64,000 bases of DNA from positions 744,001 through 808,000 of the forward strand of contig NZ_JAQQXR010000001.1 of the NCBI RefSeq assembly GCF_028595325.1, read 5' to 3'. The DNA is from Janthinobacterium fluminis. GTDB lineage: Bacteria; Pseudomonadota; Gammaproteobacteria; Burkholderiales; Burkholderiaceae_D. Under the pieces are notes generated by a model. The model was not told where the DNA came from. It ran no database searches and was given only the letters and a program-made list of their open reading frames with translations. The position numbers were made by a program, and so were the translations under genes. Shown in pieces: positions 62,246 through 64,000 of the stretch (its first letter is position 1; each line of letters opens with the position of its first letter).

Positions 62246-64000
62246 CGCAGCAACTCCTCGCCGGTCTTGTGGGACAGGATGATTAATTGTGTGGACAGGT
62301 TGATTTGGCCGTACAGGGCGAGGAATTGATCCATCAATTGCGCGAACGCGTGCACGCCGCTGCCGACGAAAGCCTCTTCGTCGAGGGTCATGCGGATGGC
62401 GATGCCGGGCATCAGGAAGGCATGGGGCTTGCCCTCGACCCAGGACATGACGGCTTCGTGTGCGAGGCCGGTGATGCCCATGATCTGGCGCTGCGAGGTG
62501 GCCGATTGGGGCAGGTCGTGCAAGCTCAGCATTTTGCGGAAATCGGCCAGGCCGGCCTCGCATAGCGAGCGGAAGTTCAGCGACAGGTGTGAGATCAGGC
62601 GCCAGTGGGCACCGCGCCCGGCCTCGAAGCGCTGCGGCGCGCTCGGCTTGCGCAGGAAATGGATCGGCGCGCGGGCCAGGTCGCCGCCGGCTTCCAGGTC
62701 GCCGTCCGGCAAGCCGACCGCCAGTGCGCAGGGCAAGTCTCGATTGCTGCACAGCAGCGTCGTCGACAGCGTTGCCGTTTCCGGCAGCATCGGGTTGAAG
62801 TCGCTGTCGACGAAGGCGATTTTGGTTTCGTGCCCCGGGCTGGTGGCGGCCACCATGTCGTCGCGCCGCGTCACCCAGTAGTGGCTGTTCTGGTCCGGCT
62901 GCTCGCCCGCGTGCAGCGCGTAGAACGGCCGGAACGGGGTGCCGGCGCTGCCGTCCGCCGTGTCCTTTTTGATCTGCGCCGCCACGATGCTGTGTATCTC
63001 GTAAGCGTAGGCGCGGGCCGGGTCCGCCAGCAGCGTGTACTCGGACTTCATGTGCGTCACGTCCAGCGGGTTGCCGGCCTGCTCGAACAGGTTGACGACG
63101 GGCGTGCAGCCCAGCAGCAGGTTCTTGGGCGACAGCGCCGACAGGATGCGCGCCCGGTTGGAGTCGGCCGGTATGCCCTTGAGCGCCAGGTGCAGGGAAA
63201 AGTCCCGGCAGCCGGGCGGCAGGACGGCGGCCAGGCGCGCCAGTTCGATGTCGAAGAAGTTGAACTTGTCGGGGAAGCAAAAATATTCCGTCAGCAGGCG
63301 GTAGGCGGGATGCGAGCGCGCGGAAAACGGAATGAGTGCGTCGGCTTCGGCGAAGCCGACCGCCGTGACGGGAATGGCGTCCAGCGCCAGCCATTTGCCG
63401 TCGCCGCCCGCCTCGACGTAGGCGCTGGCCGTGTGCAGGAAGAGGGCATCGCGCAGGGCCGCGCAGAACGAGGGGTCGCCGTCGATGAACACGCGCAGGC
63501 GGCGCGGCCCCGCTTGCTCCGCCGAACCCGCCTGCACGGCAATGCGCAGCGAGGCGCTCACGCCGGCCGGCAGCGGCATGGAGGGCGGCGCCGCGATATG
63601 GGGATGGAAACGTGCCTCGGCGATCGACAGCGGCGCGATGCTCACCTCGTAAATGGACTTGAACGTGCATTTGACGTTCCTGACTTTAGCCGATTTCATC
63701 ACCGTTGCGCGCGGGATGGTCGCGGCCCGCTCGCCTGCCGCCGCGCCGTCGAAGCGCGCAATGGCGCAGCTGGGAAAGGCGCGCAGATAATGCGGATACA
63801 GCGTTTCCAGCAGCGCTTCCGTCAATTGCGGGTAGTCGTCGTCGAGGCGCTTGGAAATGCGCGCGGTCAGGAAGGCGAACGCCTGTATCATGCGCTCGAC
63901 GTGCGGGTCTTCGCTGCTTTCGCCGTGCATCAGCAGGTTGGCGGCGATTTTCGGATAGCGCTCGGCAAACTCGCGTGAAAAGCGGCGGAAGAAGCCGAGT
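62206..64000 (-). CDS. tssF: T6SS baseplate protein TssF (partial, N-terminus beyond right edge)
   Basis: 598 codons are visible; the frame stays open to the right edge (GFFRRFSREFAERYPKIAAN), so only the first residues are missing. HVERMIQAFAFLTARISKRL, DDYPQLTEALLETLYPHYLR and PHYLRAFPSCAIARF are TssF/ImpG signatures. The C-terminal RLHDEAFVGSG-like segment (TLDEEAFVGSGVHAFAQLMD) precedes the tssG overlap. The order tssF-tssG is standard; more T6SS genes are expected to the right. Confidence 0.93.
   Translation of the reverse strand, partial: LGFFRRFSREFAERYPKIAANLLMHGESSEDPHVERMIQAFAFLTARISKRLDDDYPQLTEALLETLYPHYLRAFPSCAIARFDGAAAGERAATIPRATVMKSAKVRNVKCTFKSIYEVSIAPLSIAEARFHPHIAAPPSMPLPAGVSASLRIAVQAGSAEQAGPRRLRVFIDGDPSFCAALRDALFLHTASAYVEAGGDGKWLALDAIPVTAVGFAEADALIPFSARSHPAYRLLTEYFCFPDKFNFFDIELARLAAVLPPGCRDFSLHLALKGIPADSNRARILSALSPKNLLLGCTPVVNLFEQAGNPLDVTHMKSEYTLLADPARAYAYEIHSIVAAQIKKDTADGSAGTPFRPFYALHAGEQPDQNSHYWVTRRDDMVAATSPGHETKIAFVDSDFNPMLPETATLSTTLLCSNRDLPCALAVGLPDGDLEAGGDLARAPIHFLRKPSAPQRFEAGRGAHWRLISHLSLNFRSLCEAGLADFRKMLSLHDLPQSATSQRQIMGITGLAHEAVMSWVEGKPHAFLMPGIAIRMTLDEEAFVGSGVHAFAQLMDQFLALYGQINLSTQLIILSHKTGEELLRCQPRSPMPGEPA

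Noticed and set aside
61169-63670. An 833-codon frame spanning tssF and tssG
   Set aside because: Its first part is an out-of-frame shadow of tssF; tssG starts at 62245.

Overview
The window looks like chromosome from a high-GC betaproteobacterium of the Oxalobacteraceae type (Massilia, Duganella or Janthinobacterium relatives). The inference rests on GC-rich coding DNA, a wrbA-DUF2069 pair, many cyclic-di-GMP proteins, a TorF-type porin and a type VI secretion (T6SS) cluster. No 16S gene is present, so the genus is not proven.

Layout. 1-5.7 kb: a leftward operon wrbA, DUF2069, GlcD-type FAD oxidase, DUF4124 and an FtsX-like ABC permease cut by the left edge, then a rightward YihY/BrkB gene. 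5.7-8.9 kb: a YhfG-type antitoxin beside a dead Fic toxin remnant, an alpha/beta hydrolase, metY and a CBS-domain gene. 8.9-13.6 kb: a Fur-box-controlled ferrous iron uptake operon (FtrABCD type) with an outer-membrane barrel gene inserted after ftrA. 13.7-20.8 kb: cyclic-di-GMP signalling genes around aroC, with a cluster of GGGGTCNGACCCC palindromes. 20.8-26.0 kb: a lipid or acyl-CoA locus of thiolase and a degenerate FadJ-like protein, divergent from aidB and a TetR gene, with a perfect 16-bp palindrome between them. 26.1-33.3 kb: housekeeping genes upp, Hpt, cspA-type, lysR, aceB, gloB, methyltransferase, rnhA and dnaQ.

A tRNA-Val(CAC) gene at 33.36 kb marks the edge of a mobile or accessory region running to about 41 kb. 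It holds two truncated tyrosine recombinases, a decayed IS256-family element with three nonsense codons, and an AT-rich block. That block has an unrecognised protein with a possible GIY-YIG half-motif facing a 903-aa SF1 helicase. Upstream of the helicase lie a small coupled ORF and a 3'-5' exoribonuclease-like gene, and then an IS3-family remnant. This block is the best candidate in the window for an undescribed, possibly defensive, system.

From 41 to 50.8 kb the gene density returns to ordinary: an orphan 544-aa protein, DUF2939, a GH19 endolysin-like enzyme, an SDR, CYTH-CHAD, MgtC, a TorF porin and a chemoreceptor. The last 13 kb is the leftward part of a T6SS cluster: tssF (cut by the right edge), tssG, vgrG, a Tle3-type phospholipase effector, two tandem Tla3-type adaptors that are almost identical over their last ~318 residues, a PAAR tip protein and tssK. 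VgrG, Tle3, Tla3 and PAAR form an effector-delivery module embedded between baseplate genes; no separate immunity gene is obvious.
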